From Pseudocolwellia sp048296855 (GTDB lineage Bacteria > Pseudomonadota > Gammaproteobacteria > Enterobacterales > Alteromonadaceae), in assembly GCA_048296855.1 (NCBI GenBank), contig CP182631.1: a stretch of DNA of 64,000 nucleotides. The stretch is one strand, 5' to 3'. Positions 27,112 to 35,487 of this stretch are shown here, piece by piece. A program made the translations under genes and the position numbers. Under the pieces are notes generated by a model that had not been told where the DNA came from, searched no databases, and saw nothing but the letters and a program-made list of their open reading frames with translations. How positions within the stretch are numbered: position 1 is the first letter of the stretch; each line of letters starts with the position of its first letter.

Positions 27112-27288
27112 ATGGCATTTGATACAAAATTAATGGAAATATTAGCGTGTCCCGTATGTAAGGGAAAGTTAGATTATAATAAAGACGATCAAGAACTTAT
27201 CTGTAATTTTGATCGTTTAGCTTACCCTATTGAAAAAAACATTCCTGTTCTTTTAGAAAATGAAGCTCGTAGAATAACCGAAGAATAA
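27112..27288 (+). CDS. ycaR: Trm112-family protein YcaR
   Basis: A 58-residue protein, the same size as E. coli YcaR (60). It opens MAFDTKLMEILACPVCKGKL, with the CPVC Cys pair of a Trm112/UPF0434 zinc ribbon; only one further Cys (LICNF) is present. It ends IPVLLENEARRI as in the family. The start codon is preceded by AGAGAAT. It lies exactly where ycaR is expected, 11 bases after lpxK and 21 before kdsB. Its role is unclear. Confidence 0.88.
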   Translation: MAFDTKLMEILACPVCKGKLDYNKDDQELICNFDRLAYPIEKNIPVLLENEARRITEE

Positions 27289-27309
27289 TTTAATTAAGGC
27301 GTATTTTAA

Positions 27310-28074
27310 ATGTCATTTATTGTAGTTATACCTGCTCGATACGAATCCACACGCTTACCGGGTAAAGTGTTAGCCGATATTAATGGTAAACCCATGATTC
27401 AGTGGGTTGTTGAAAAAGCACTGCTAAGTGGTGCAAGCCAAGTTATTGTTGCAACAGACAACGATGAAGTAGAAGCCGTTGTTAAAGAGTTTGGTGGCGA
27501 AGTGTGCAAAACACGTAGTGATCACCAATCAGGTACTGAACGGTTAGCTGAAGTAATGACAACCTACCAGTTTGCTGATGATCAAATTATCGTAAACGTA
27601 CAAGGTGATGAGCCATTTATTCCACCTGAAAACATTGCACAAGTGGCTGATAATTTAGCTATTCAAAATAATGCGAGAATGGCAACACTAGCCATAAAAA
27701 TAACTGATGTAGATGAAGCCTTTAATCCTAATGCTGTTAAAGTGCTTTGCGATAAAAATGGCCATGCGTTATATTTTAGCCGAGCGACGATTCCATATGA
27801 TCGTAATCGTTTTTTAAATAAAGATGCTGTTGCGGAAATAGGTGACTTCTATTTAAGGCATATTGGTATTTATGCATACAGAGCCGGCTTTATTAAAGAT
27901 TATGTTACTTGGCCTACTAGCCAATTAGAACAAATTGAATCTTTAGAGCAATTACGTGTTCTATGGCAAGGTGAAAAAATTCATGTAGCTGTTGCTGAAT
28001 CAACTGTTCCTGTCGAGGGAGTTGATACGCCAGAAGATTTAGAAAGAGCGATTCAGTACGCACAAACTCTTTAG
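27310..28074 (+). CDS. kdsB: CMP-KDO synthetase KdsB
   Basis: A 254-residue cytoplasmic enzyme that activates KDO with CTP for LPS core synthesis. The nucleotide-binding motif is IPARYESTRLPGKVLADI, followed by GTERLAEV, VNVQGDEPFIPP and the C-terminal VEGVDTPEDLERA, all diagnostic of KdsB. It closes the msbA-lpxK-ycaR-kdsB group and is followed by a stem-loop. Confidence 0.95.
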   Translation: MSFIVVIPARYESTRLPGKVLADINGKPMIQWVVEKALLSGASQVIVATDNDEVEAVVKEFGGEVCKTRSDHQSGTERLAEVMTTYQFADDQIIVNVQGDEPFIPPENIAQVADNLAIQNNARMATLAIKITDVDEAFNPNAVKVLCDKNGHALYFSRATIPYDRNRFLNKDAVAEIGDFYLRHIGIYAYRAGFIKDYVTWPTSQLEQIESLEQLRVLWQGEKIHVAVAESTVPVEGVDTPEDLERAIQYAQTL

Positions 28075-28092
28075 TTTTTCATGTTTTTAAAT

Positions 28093-28124
28093 AATAAGCC
28101 TTTGTTAATCCATAAAGGCTTATT
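28093..28124 (+). terminator. Stem-loop after kdsB
   Basis: A perfect 11-bp stem, AATAAGCCTTT at 28093-28103 and AAAGGCTTATT at 28114-28124, with a 10-base loop begins 19 bases after the kdsB stop. The T tract after it is weak, so termination may be partial. Confidence 0.6.
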
Positions 28125-28224
28125 ACCACTCTTCTTTTAATAAGCACCATTCAACGTGTAATACTTGAAATTCAGTATTATTCACTTTTATTATGTTAAA
28201 TATGATAAATGGAGAAAATGACAA

Positions 28225-29658
28225 ATGAATTTAATAAAAACAATCACATGTATTGCTGTTGTCGCAGGGCTTACGATACCAGTAGTAGGTTTTACTAAAG
28301 ACAATAAAGTAGAAAAAGAACCTGTTAATTCAAGCTGGCTAAGTCTTTCTAAAAAAGAATTAAAGGCTGTTGAAGCGTATGCTATTCAGTATAAAGACTA
28401 TATTTATAAATCACCTACTGAGCTTACTTTTGTAACTGAAACCGTTAAAAGAGTTGAAAAGAAAGGTTTTAAAAAACTTACAGATAAAAGTAAGTTAACA
28501 CCGGGAGCACGTTTTTATGACGTAAACAGAGATAGAACTATTTCTCTCATTGTTATCGGTAAAAAGTCGCTAGAAAATGGTACACGTATTGTTGGTGCAC
28601 ATATAGATTCTCCTCGTTTAGAGTTAAAAGGACGCCCATTATACGAAAAGGAAAAATTTGCCTTATTTCAAACTTACGTTCATGGTGGCATTAAAACGTA
28701 TCAGTGGGTAAATGTTCCTTTAGCTTTAGTAGGCCGTGTTGATAAAAAAGACGGTACAACCGTTAATATTTCAGTAGGTTTTAATGAAAACGACCCTATT
28801 CTACTAGTGCCTGACCTAGCGCCTCATGTTGATCACGACAACAGAAATCGTACCAGCCGAGAAGTTATTAAGAAAGAAGAATTAGATGTTATTATCGCGG
28901 CTAAACCAGCTCTTGATACGTCTGTTAAAGATGTAGTCACCAATTTTTTACTTACCGAGTATGATATTAGCCTTGAAGACTTAGTGTCTGCGGAATTAGC
29001 TTTAATACCTGCTTTGAAGCCTCGTGATGTTGGTTTTGATCGCAGTATGATCGCCGCTTACGGACAAGATGATAAAGCATCTGCTATCGCCGCCGTTAAT
29101 GCGTTACTTGAACAAAAAACACCTGAATACACCTCTATCGCCTATTTAGTTGATAATGAAGAAGTGGGTAATATTAACAACACAGGGGCAGGTTCAAGTT
29201 ATTTAGTTGATTTGCTCAGTGGGCTTTTATATAAAGAAAAAGGCACTAGTTATAACGACTATTTACTACGTAAAGTACTAAGAGAAACTAAAGTTATTTC
29301 TGCTGATGTAAACCCAGGTGTAAATCCTTCTTGGGCTGGTGTATGGGAGTTAGGCAATGCACCACGTTTAGGTAATGGTGTTAACTTAAAGCTTTATGGT
29401 GGCGGTTTTAATGCTAACTCAGAATATATGGCGTGGACGCGTAACTACTTAGATAACAATAATATTAAATGGCAAACATCTACCTACAAAGGGAAAGCAT
29501 CGGGTGGAACAATAGGAAGTGATTTATCAAATGATAATATGGAAGTTATCGATTTTGGCATTCCTATTCTATCGATACATTCACCCTATGCGGTTGGTTC
29601 TAAAGTTGATTTATATTCGCTTTATAAAGCTATGTCTGCTTTTTATCAGGAAAAGTAA
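28225..29658 (+). CDS. M18-family aminopeptidase with a signal peptide
   Basis: A 477-residue zinc aminopeptidase. The catalytic domain shows the M18 metal stretches: VGAHIDSPRLELKGRPL, GQDDKASAIAAV, LVDNEEVGNINNTGAGS, and the last ligand in SIHSPYAVGSKVD. Cytoplasmic M18 enzymes are usual; here the N-terminus reads MNLIKTITCIAVVAGLTIP followed by a polar linker, a credible Sec signal peptide, so a periplasmic or membrane-tethered enzyme is likely. It cleaves N-terminal residues of peptides; specificity is unknown. It is monocistronic with AGGAGA-like purines upstream. Confidence 0.85.
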   Translation: MNLIKTITCIAVVAGLTIPVVGFTKDNKVEKEPVNSSWLSLSKKELKAVEAYAIQYKDYIYKSPTELTFVTETVKRVEKKGFKKLTDKSKLTPGARFYDVNRDRTISLIVIGKKSLENGTRIVGAHIDSPRLELKGRPLYEKEKFALFQTYVHGGIKTYQWVNVPLALVGRVDKKDGTTVNISVGFNENDPILLVPDLAPHVDHDNRNRTSREVIKKEELDVIIAAKPALDTSVKDVVTNFLLTEYDISLEDLVSAELALIPALKPRDVGFDRSMIAAYGQDDKASAIAAVNALLEQKTPEYTSIAYLVDNEEVGNINNTGAGSSYLVDLLSGLLYKEKGTSYNDYLLRKVLRETKVISADVNPGVNPSWAGVWELGNAPRLGNGVNLKLYGGGFNANSEYMAWTRNYLDNNNIKWQTSTYKGKASGGTIGSDLSNDNMEVIDFGIPILSIHSPYAVGSKVDLYSLYKAMSAFYQEK

Positions 29659-29671
29659 TATCGATAATAGT

Positions 29672-29710
29672 TAACGCATTTTTTTCGTTAAATTGAAAAT
29701 AAATGCGTTA
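29672..29710. terminator. Bidirectional stem-loop between convergent genes
   Basis: A 10-bp stem, TAACGCATTT at 29672-29681 and AAATGCGTTA at 29701-29710, lies between the aminopeptidase and acyltransferase genes, which converge here. T-rich sequence occurs mainly within the loop, so strength is uncertain. Confidence 0.5.
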
Positions 29711-29745
29711 TTAAGATTATATGATAATTGGTCGATGTAGAGTTG

Positions 29746-30846
29746 TTAGGTGTTTAAGGTTTCTTTAGCTAATACAGGATTAGCGTACATAGTTAACAAC
29801 CATTTTTTCTGTTCATTAGTAAGCTGTTGAAGCCTATTGTAAAGAGGGTTGTCACTTGGCTCAATTTCTGTATTTTTCAGTAGCTCATAAGCTTTTTGAT
29901 TACTGTCATAAAGTTTATAATTAGCAATGATTTTTTCATCAATAGCTTGAGCTATCGCTTTACTATCTTCAAAATCACCAAGGATAGGATCACAAAACTC
30001 AATATGCACATGTCCTTTCTTACCTACTAAACCTCGGGTTATGCTATCAAAATCTTCATTTTCTGATTTTTGATATTCACCGGTTGCTTCTTTTGCTGCT
30101 AACTCTTTTGCTTTATCTTGATCACACGGATCAAACTCATAAGAAATGGCAACAGGAATAATATTTAACTGCTCTAAATAGTCGCTAATACTTGTTTCTT
30201 TACTTTTATTTAACAGTAGCATAGAAATAAGTGCCGAATTGGTTTTATCAATACCATCTTTAGCTCTGCCTTCACGTTGAGCTATCCAAATATTCTGCTG
30301 ATTTTCAGATAGCGTGTAGTGAATGTAACTCGAAAGCTGTTTTGATGCAGTTAGCATAGCTCGTTTAGTTTTTTCACTGCGCTTTACAATGAAACTTTTA
30401 TTTAAACGCATTAAATCAGACACCCAAGGCTGGTTTAATAAATTATCACCAACAGCAGCTTCTACCGTAGTTATTCCACTTTGATACAAAGCTAAATTAA
30501 CTAGAGCAACATCCATTACAATATCGCGATGATTACTAATAAATAACGACGGTTTGTTTGGATCTATTTTACTGATGCCATTATATGAAAAGTGCGAGCA
30601 ACTCGTATCAATTAAGTGATAAAGGTACTTCGCAACTTCTTTTTGAATATCATCAATACAATTAAATTTTCTTAAACGACTTTTAAAGTAAACTTTAACA
30701 ATAAACTTAGCTAAATTTGGAAATATCTTATGCGTTAGCGGAAGTTTTATACCGGCAATTGAGGCTTGCAGTGCAGGTTCATTAATAAGCTTTTGTATTA
30801 CGGAAGCTACCTCATCATTTCGATAAGGTCGTATATCATCAAACAT
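29746..30846 (-). CDS. PlsC-like glycerolphosphate acyltransferase
   Basis: A 366-residue protein with an acyltransferase domain at about residues 85-250. Motif I is FISNHRDIVMDVAL (HxxxxD), and the later IAQREGRAKDG is the PlsC motif III equivalent. The substrate is presumably an acyl-glycerophosphate or a related lipid. It lacks a signal peptide and has only weakly hydrophobic stretches, so it is probably a peripheral membrane protein. The N- and C-terminal extensions are longer than in E. coli PlsC (245 residues). It is a single gene. Confidence 0.8.
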   Translation of the reverse strand: MFDDIRPYRNDEVASVIQKLINEPALQASIAGIKLPLTHKIFPNLAKFIVKVYFKSRLRKFNCIDDIQKEVAKYLYHLIDTSCSHFSYNGISKIDPNKPSLFISNHRDIVMDVALVNLALYQSGITTVEAAVGDNLLNQPWVSDLMRLNKSFIVKRSEKTKRAMLTASKQLSSYIHYTLSENQQNIWIAQREGRAKDGIDKTNSALISMLLLNKSKETSISDYLEQLNIIPVAISYEFDPCDQDKAKELAAKEATGEYQKSENEDFDSITRGLVGKKGHVHIEFCDPILGDFEDSKAIAQAIDEKIIANYKLYDSNQKAYELLKNTEIEPSDNPLYNRLQQLTNEQKKWLLTMYANPVLAKETLNT

Positions 30847-31464
30847 CTATGGATCCAAAGTAGCGTATAAATAAAAAATAATTTAAATAATTATCTTCTT
30901 AAATTGTTTGAACGAATCGTATAACAGAAGTTCAACATATATAGGCATATTATATCGTAAATATTAGCTTCGTTAATGCTTTTATTGTGTGATGGTAGGT
31001 ATTTTTTCTTGATCTTTAACTGCGCACCAAAAAGGTTAGTATTTAACCTGGAACCGTTGGGAGCTTTAAAAAAGTTAAAAATAGGAGAGGGTAACGTTTA
31101 GCAATAAATTCTCAAGGAAGAGCTCTTATTGGGTTCGTTTTATTCTTTATATTTTGGCTGTTTCTTGTAGCTAAAAATTAATACTATGCTATAGATTAAA
31201 GAAGGTACTGTATAAAAGCTTGAGTAAGGGGGAAAGAGAAGTAAGCGAAGATTTGAGATATTTACAAGTATTAACGGGTTATAAAATGGAGTAATAAATT
31301 GCAAAAGGAGTGTTTTAGTTACAAATTTTTACTGTTCTTGAAAAATATTAATTACTTAAAAACAAATGGTTATGATTTTTAAAAAAATAAAGCATAAAAA
31401 ATACTTGCCTTTTCACCTGTAAGCCCTCAGGTTATTTAATGAGTAACAATTAAAAGGAAAACCT
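30847..31464. other. Intergenic region upstream of hpf
   Basis: About 620 bases with no convincing gene. A strong Shine-Dalgarno-like AGGAGAGG at 31083-31090 precedes a short open frame (about 31095-31181) with a hydrophobic end (GFVLFFIFWLFLVAKN), but no normal start codon is present. A weak hairpin, ACCTG/CAGGT, lies close to hpf. Confidence 0.3.
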
Positions 31465-31824
31465 ATGAAAATAAATCTTTCTGGTCATCATGTAGAAGTT
31501 ACAGATTCAATCAAAGAGCACCTAGACGAAAAATTTGCTAAAATTGCGAGTCATTTTCCCACAATCATCACACTTGATGTGATTCTTTCTAAAGAACACG
31601 GACAATATCAAACTGAAATAATTACAAATTATGAAGGTAGTCGAATATCTACATCAGCTAAAAATGATGTGATGTATCCAGCCATTGCTGCTGCTGCTAA
31701 AAAGTTAGATGCGGCGCTTAATCATAGAAAAGGTCAATTAAAAGCAAACTTACATAGTAAGCCAAATCCAACAACCCCTATAATTGCACATGAGAAAGTG
31801 CAAGAAATGAATTTAAATTCATAG
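31465..31824 (+). CDS. hpf: Ribosome hibernation promoting factor (short HPF type)
   Basis: A 119-residue protein of the HPF/RaiA family, in the short form that drives 100S ribosome dimers with RMF or blocks the decoding site. It opens MKINLSGHHVEVTDSIKEHL and contains LDVILSKEHGQYQTEI, followed by the basic helix AAAAKKLDAALNHRKGQLK, as expected. A good ribosome site, AAAAGGAAAA, precedes the ATG. Another stress-translation gene, arfB, follows after a hairpin. Confidence 0.9.
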   Translation: MKINLSGHHVEVTDSIKEHLDEKFAKIASHFPTIITLDVILSKEHGQYQTEIITNYEGSRISTSAKNDVMYPAIAAAAKKLDAALNHRKGQLKANLHSKPNPTTPIIAHEKVQEMNLNS

Positions 31825-31860
31825 TTTTAAATTGTTTAAAATCCAAACGTTTAGACTTTA

Positions 31861-31882
31861 TGTCAGGAGGGAACTCCTGACA
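31861..31882 (+). terminator. Perfect hairpin between hpf and arfB
   Basis: The 9-bp stem TGTCAGGAG/CTCCTGACA has a four-base GGAA loop. No T tract follows, so it may be a transcript-stabilising hairpin, a weak terminator or a regulator of the arfB translation start 40 bases downstream. Confidence 0.5.
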
Positions 31883-31922
31883 ACTTCCCTCCATCTTTAC
31901 TTCAATTAATTACTGGCTTCAT

Positions 31923-32333
31923 GTGATAATTTCTAATTCTGTAATACTGTTAGATAATGAATACGAACTTAATGCTGTACGTGCTCAAGGTGCTGGCGGA
32001 CAAAATGTCAATAAAGTTTCTTCAGCGATCCATCTTCGTTTTGATATTAATGCTTCTTCACTCCCTGATTTCTATAAAGAAAGATTACTCGCACTTAAAG
32101 ATAAAAGGATCACAAAAGACGGTGTAATTATTATCAAAGCACAAGTTCACCGTACTCAAGAGAAAAATCGTGACGATGCTCTCAAACGTTTGCAAGAGCT
32201 TATAAAAAGTGTGGCTATAGTTCAGCGAGTACGACGAGCAACTAAACCGACAAAAGGCTCACAAAGAAAACGTATAGAACATAAAAAGCAAAGAGGAACG
32301 GTAAAAACGCTAAGAAAAAAAATTGCTCATTAA
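31923..32333 (+). CDS. arfB: Alternative ribosome-rescue factor ArfB (YaeJ)
   Basis: A 136-residue release-factor-like peptidyl-tRNA hydrolase that frees stalled ribosomes. The catalytic GGQ lies in VRAQGAGGQNVNKVSSAIHLRF, and the C-terminal basic tail (KGSQRKRIEHKKQRG and beyond) fits into the mRNA entry channel. The start is a GTG at 31923, matched to E. coli MIVISRHV. An ATG two bases earlier reads directly into TGA, so the region is ATG-TGA overlapping GTG. It lies 98 bases after hpf. Confidence 0.9.
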   Translation: MIISNSVILLDNEYELNAVRAQGAGGQNVNKVSSAIHLRFDINASSLPDFYKERLLALKDKRITKDGVIIIKAQVHRTQEKNRDDALKRLQELIKSVAIVQRVRRATKPTKGSQRKRIEHKKQRGTVKTLRKKIAH

Positions 32334-32478
32334 TTTATTATAAACTCTTTCAGTACAGTTCCCTCTCTCAATCTCTTTATCATCATTGTATTAAAATTAT
32401 TATTTAGGGTGCTACATATTGTGTAGCGTAATATGATCGGATATAGTTTTTATATTATTCATTAAGAGATAAAACAAC

Positions 32479-32820
32479 ATGTCATTTCCGTTACCAGGGG
32501 AGCCAGTAAGGGGCTCTAAAACGGGTAAACCTATTATGGCGTTATTAGATTTATTAGGTCGAACGTGGGCGCTTGGTATTATTTGGAATTTACAAAAATC
32601 TTCATGTACCTTTAGACAGTTGCAAGAAAGGTGCGAAAATATCTCGCCAACTCTTTTAAATAAACGTATTAGTGAATTAAGAGAAACCTCGATTGTTGAA
32701 AAAGGTTTAAATGGTTATTGTCTCACTCATTTAGGGAATGAACTTTTTACCCTAATTCAGCCTTTAGGAAGCTGGTCTGTTAACTGGAGTCAATCGTTAA
32801 AGGATGATTTGAATGAATAG
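32479..32820 (+). CDS. HxlR-family transcriptional regulator
   Basis: A 113-residue winged-helix protein. It contains LLDLLGRTWALGIIWNL and the conserved helix FRQLQERCENISPTLLNKRISELRE, with LTHLGNELFTLIQPL near the end. HxlR proteins bind DNA as dimers and often respond to electrophiles or formaldehyde. The single Cys at about residue 43 is in the region where redox-sensing Cys of the family (HypR, YodB) are not strictly placed, so the signal is unknown. It overlaps the NudC gene by eight bases. Confidence 0.87.
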   Translation: MSFPLPGEPVRGSKTGKPIMALLDLLGRTWALGIIWNLQKSSCTFRQLQERCENISPTLLNKRISELRETSIVEKGLNGYCLTHLGNELFTLIQPLGSWSVNWSQSLKDDLNE

Positions 32821-33775
32821 ATTAACTCCCAACTTTTCATTTACTGAGATGTTTTTAGATCGAGCTTCCTCTAAACGTAAGAGTTATGAGTGGTTATTAG
32901 AACAATTAAAACATCAAGAATGCCAAATAATACCTATTTGGAAAGGGCAGTTTTTGTTTAATAATACTACTTTATTCATATTTGATCGTAATCGTAAATC
33001 TCATATATTGCTTGAAAAACCAGATGGACAAGATAAAGAGAGCCCTTTTATTTTTTTAGGTATGGATAATACATCACCGATTTTTGTAATTGATATATCT
33101 TTTATGGAGAGGGATAGCGTAACTGAAATTTGTAATGAGACCATTGAATTAATTGATTTAAGATCCTCATTAGCTATCGTGTCTAGCAAACAAGCTTCAA
33201 TTTTGGGATATGCTAATTGGCTAACTTATTGGCATAGATCTAATCAATTTTGTGGATGTTGTGGGAATTTTACTAAGCCCCAAAATGCTGGACATTCATT
33301 GATTTGTATAAATGCCGAGTGTGGTAAAGAAGTATTCCCAAGAACCGATCCCGTTGTGATTATGTTGGTTGAATATAAGCCTGATAACGGGCCTGCACAG
33401 TGTTTATTAGCTGAACATCACAGAATACCCGATAAAGTGGTTTCCACACTCGCTGGCTTTGTTGATCCGGCTGAAACAATAGAGCAAGCCGTTATACGTG
33501 AAGTGAAAGAAGAGGCTGGCGTTAACGTTTCTACTGTCAAATATATCACTTCGCAGCCGTGGCCCTTTCCTAGCAGCTTAATGCTTGGCTTTTATGCAAC
33601 AACCAATGATTCTTTTATTCAAATTGACGATGAAGAAATTCGTGACGCACAGTGGTTTACTGCTGATGAAATACGAACATTTGATGAATGGGGAGATGAG
33701 GGGGATAATTACAAATTACCTCGAAAAGAGTCTATCTCTCGCTTTCTAATTAATGCATGGGTAGAAAATAATTAG
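32813..33775 (+). CDS. nudC: NADH pyrophosphatase NudC
   Basis: A 320-residue Nudix enzyme that splits NAD(H) to NMN(H) and AMP and removes NAD caps from RNA. A zinc ribbon, FCGCCGNFTK and CINAECGKEVFPRTDP, sits at about residues 145-180. The Nudix box reads GFVDPAETIEQAVIREVKEEAG, and SQPWPFPSSLMLGF is the NudC signature. It is longer than E. coli NudC (257), with an N-terminal extension of about 50 residues. It is coupled to an HxlR regulator through an 8-base overlap, which is an unusual partner. Confidence 0.92.
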   Translation: MNRLTPNFSFTEMFLDRASSKRKSYEWLLEQLKHQECQIIPIWKGQFLFNNTTLFIFDRNRKSHILLEKPDGQDKESPFIFLGMDNTSPIFVIDISFMERDSVTEICNETIELIDLRSSLAIVSSKQASILGYANWLTYWHRSNQFCGCCGNFTKPQNAGHSLICINAECGKEVFPRTDPVVIMLVEYKPDNGPAQCLLAEHHRIPDKVVSTLAGFVDPAETIEQAVIREVKEEAGVNVSTVKYITSQPWPFPSSLMLGFYATTNDSFIQIDDEEIRDAQWFTADEIRTFDEWGDEGDNYKLPRKESISRFLINAWVENN

Positions 33776-33796
33776 ACAGAGATTTATTGAAAAGAG

Positions 33797-33833
33797 AAGG
33801 TTGGAAGTATACATGTTAAATAATTCCAACCTT
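33797..33833. terminator. Stem-loop between nudC and the cyclophilin gene
   Basis: A perfect 10-bp stem, AAGGTTGGAA/TTCCAACCTT, with a 17-base loop separates two convergent genes. It may stop transcription from both sides, although neither T tract is strong. Confidence 0.55.
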
Positions 33834-33852
33834 AATCATTTAAGTCGTCATA

Positions 33853-34656
33853 TTAATGGGATCTAGTTAATTTAGTTCTAAATACTAATGTACTCAATAA
33901 GGCGATTAATCCCCAAAACATAGAACCGCCACTGCTATCATCTGAAGGCGTTGTAGGTTCTTCAGGAGTTGTAGGTTCTTCTGGAGTAATTAACGTATTT
34001 TTTACTGGTGTTAAATCTTGAGCTGTTGCCGAAGACGAATCAACAATAACAATTTGATATATAGTAATAAAGTTTTCAGCAGCAGGAACTGCACCGGCGA
34101 CACAATTAAAATTTACGAGAGGGATGTCGGTAAAGGTAGCACTAGCATTGCAAGTTGGAATATTACCTATTGCTTCCATTACTGCAATATCACCTGCTAC
34201 CACTTGGCCAAAAACAGTAAATCCATCATTTTGAAGATCTAAGTTTGCACTGTTATCTGTTAAATTAAAAAACCATTGATTTGTCGCACTGTTAGGATCA
34301 CCTCCTAGCTTTGCCATAGCTATTGTGCCCTTTACATTAGAAAAAACAGGTTCGTTAATCACAGCAGCATTTTGAGGGATAGTTTCTAATTCGGCACCAT
34401 TAAAAGTATAGCCGCCACCCTGAAATATGAAGTTAGAAACACTTCTATGGATAATGCTGTCGGTATACGCGCCATCATTTACATAGGCTAAAAAATTTTC
34501 CACTGTTTTTGGGGTATCTTCGTCAAATAAGTTAACTTGAATATTCCCTTGTGATGTTTGAAATTCAACAATAGTCGCATTACTTGTGAAACAGGAAAAT
34601 ACTGCGGTAAGACTAAAAATAGATGCAATATAATTGCATTTTAACTTATTTATCAT
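33853..34656 (-). CDS. Exported cyclophilin-type prolyl isomerase with GlyGly-CTERM tail
   Basis: A 267-residue protein. The start at 34656 is chosen over one 81 bases upstream because GAGGT lies at a perfect distance and a signal peptide follows (MINKLKCNYIASIFSLTAVF). The cyclophilin domain spans about residues 30-195, with VNLFDEDTPKTVENFLAYV, FIFQGGG and FGQV. A Pro/Thr/Glu linker (EEPTTPEEPTTP) and a C-terminal tail, SSGGSMFWGLIALLSTLVFR, with Arg/Lys at the end, form a GlyGly-CTERM sorting signal cut by rhombosortase. It is likely to be surface-anchored or processed; isomerase activity is inferred. Confidence 0.85.
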   Translation of the reverse strand: MINKLKCNYIASIFSLTAVFSCFTSNATIVEFQTSQGNIQVNLFDEDTPKTVENFLAYVNDGAYTDSIIHRSVSNFIFQGGGYTFNGAELETIPQNAAVINEPVFSNVKGTIAMAKLGGDPNSATNQWFFNLTDNSANLDLQNDGFTVFGQVVAGDIAVMEAIGNIPTCNASATFTDIPLVNFNCVAGAVPAAENFITIYQIVIVDSSSATAQDLTPVKNTLITPEEPTTPEEPTTPSDDSSGGSMFWGLIALLSTLVFRTKLTRSH

Positions 34657-34970
34657 AAGTACCTCATAATTATTGGAATTGTTTTTAATATAGTGAGTTG
34701 GATAGTAAAGATTATGAATTAAAACAACAACAGGCAATATTTACTGTTTATTGATAATGAGTGAGGAAATAAAGCTAACTTTTTGATATTAATATAAATA
34801 AAATAATGTGATTTTTTGTAATTATTGTTGATGAACTTTTGTTTTTCGTAATGTTCCTTCATTTACAACTCTTTTTAATAAAAATATATGCATCTATAAA
34901 TATCTTGATTAAAAAATACACTTATTATATATATTTAATGAATAATAAAAATAATAGAGTTAGTAAAATT

Positions 34971-35384
34971 ATGAATGTTAATAAAAAGCTTTGGTCGTTT
35001 ATTTTTGGCTGTTTAATTGCTGCATCTTTTGTCTGGTTAATTAGTTTTGGTAAGAATGCCGCGGTATTAGAGTTTTTTCATCAGTACCCAGATTTTGTTA
35101 TTGATTATTACGCTTTAACGGTTACTGCTGTTACTTCAGTGGGAGTAACATTTATTATTATTTTTATTATGAGTTGGGTTTTTAATGTATGTACCAGTGA
35201 ACATCCCTTTTGGTTAATTCTTCCCAGTGTTACTTTTGTTTTTTTAACCTTATTTACATCTCAATTCATGCTAGCTTCTATGCTTTCAGCCGCTATACCA
35301 GCATTAACTATATTGCTACTTACTGCCATAGTATTTAGATTTTTAAACATTAACCGAGAAAATAATAAAAACGCCGACTTATAA
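34971..35384 (+). CDS. Hypothetical membrane protein with four helices
   Basis: A 137-residue protein of four hydrophobic stretches, near residues 6-27, 40-65, 75-98 and 100-122, ending in a hydrophilic tail. I do not recognise a family. The start at 34971 is a choice among three in-frame ATGs (34839, 34938, 34971), made because AGAG lies ahead of it and earlier sequence is low in coding character. The stop codon lies inside a 30-base palindromic terminator. Confidence 0.55.
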   Translation: MNVNKKLWSFIFGCLIAASFVWLISFGKNAAVLEFFHQYPDFVIDYYALTVTAVTSVGVTFIIIFIMSWVFNVCTSEHPFWLILPSVTFVFLTLFTSQFMLASMLSAAIPALTILLLTAIVFRFLNINRENNKNADL

Positions 35385-35396
35385 GTCGGCGTTTTT
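35367..35396. terminator. 30-bp perfect palindrome, bidirectional terminator
   Basis: AAAAACGCCGACTTA at 35367-35381 is exactly complementary to the adjoining TAAGTCGGCGTTTTT at 35382-35396. A strong GC stem flanked by A and T runs is a bidirectional rho-independent terminator. It contains the stop codon of the hypothetical membrane protein and lies 90 bases beyond the pheA stop on the opposite strand. Confidence 0.85.
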
Positions 35397-35398
35397 AT

Positions 35399-35473
35399 TT
35401 ATATCCGTTACTGCTCAAGATACGTATTTTAGTTCCCACTGAAACCTGCATATTGAATGATAACGGGTATACA
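35399..35473. repeat. REP-like imperfect palindrome, copy 1
   Basis: The end segment ATTGAATGATAACGGGTAT, at about 35452-35470, is roughly mirrored by ATATCCGTTACTGCTCAAG at the other end. The same end sequence occurs in a second palindrome at 44213-44270. These look like a dispersed intergenic repeat family. Confidence 0.45.
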
Positions 35474-35487
35474 TACTGATTATATTT

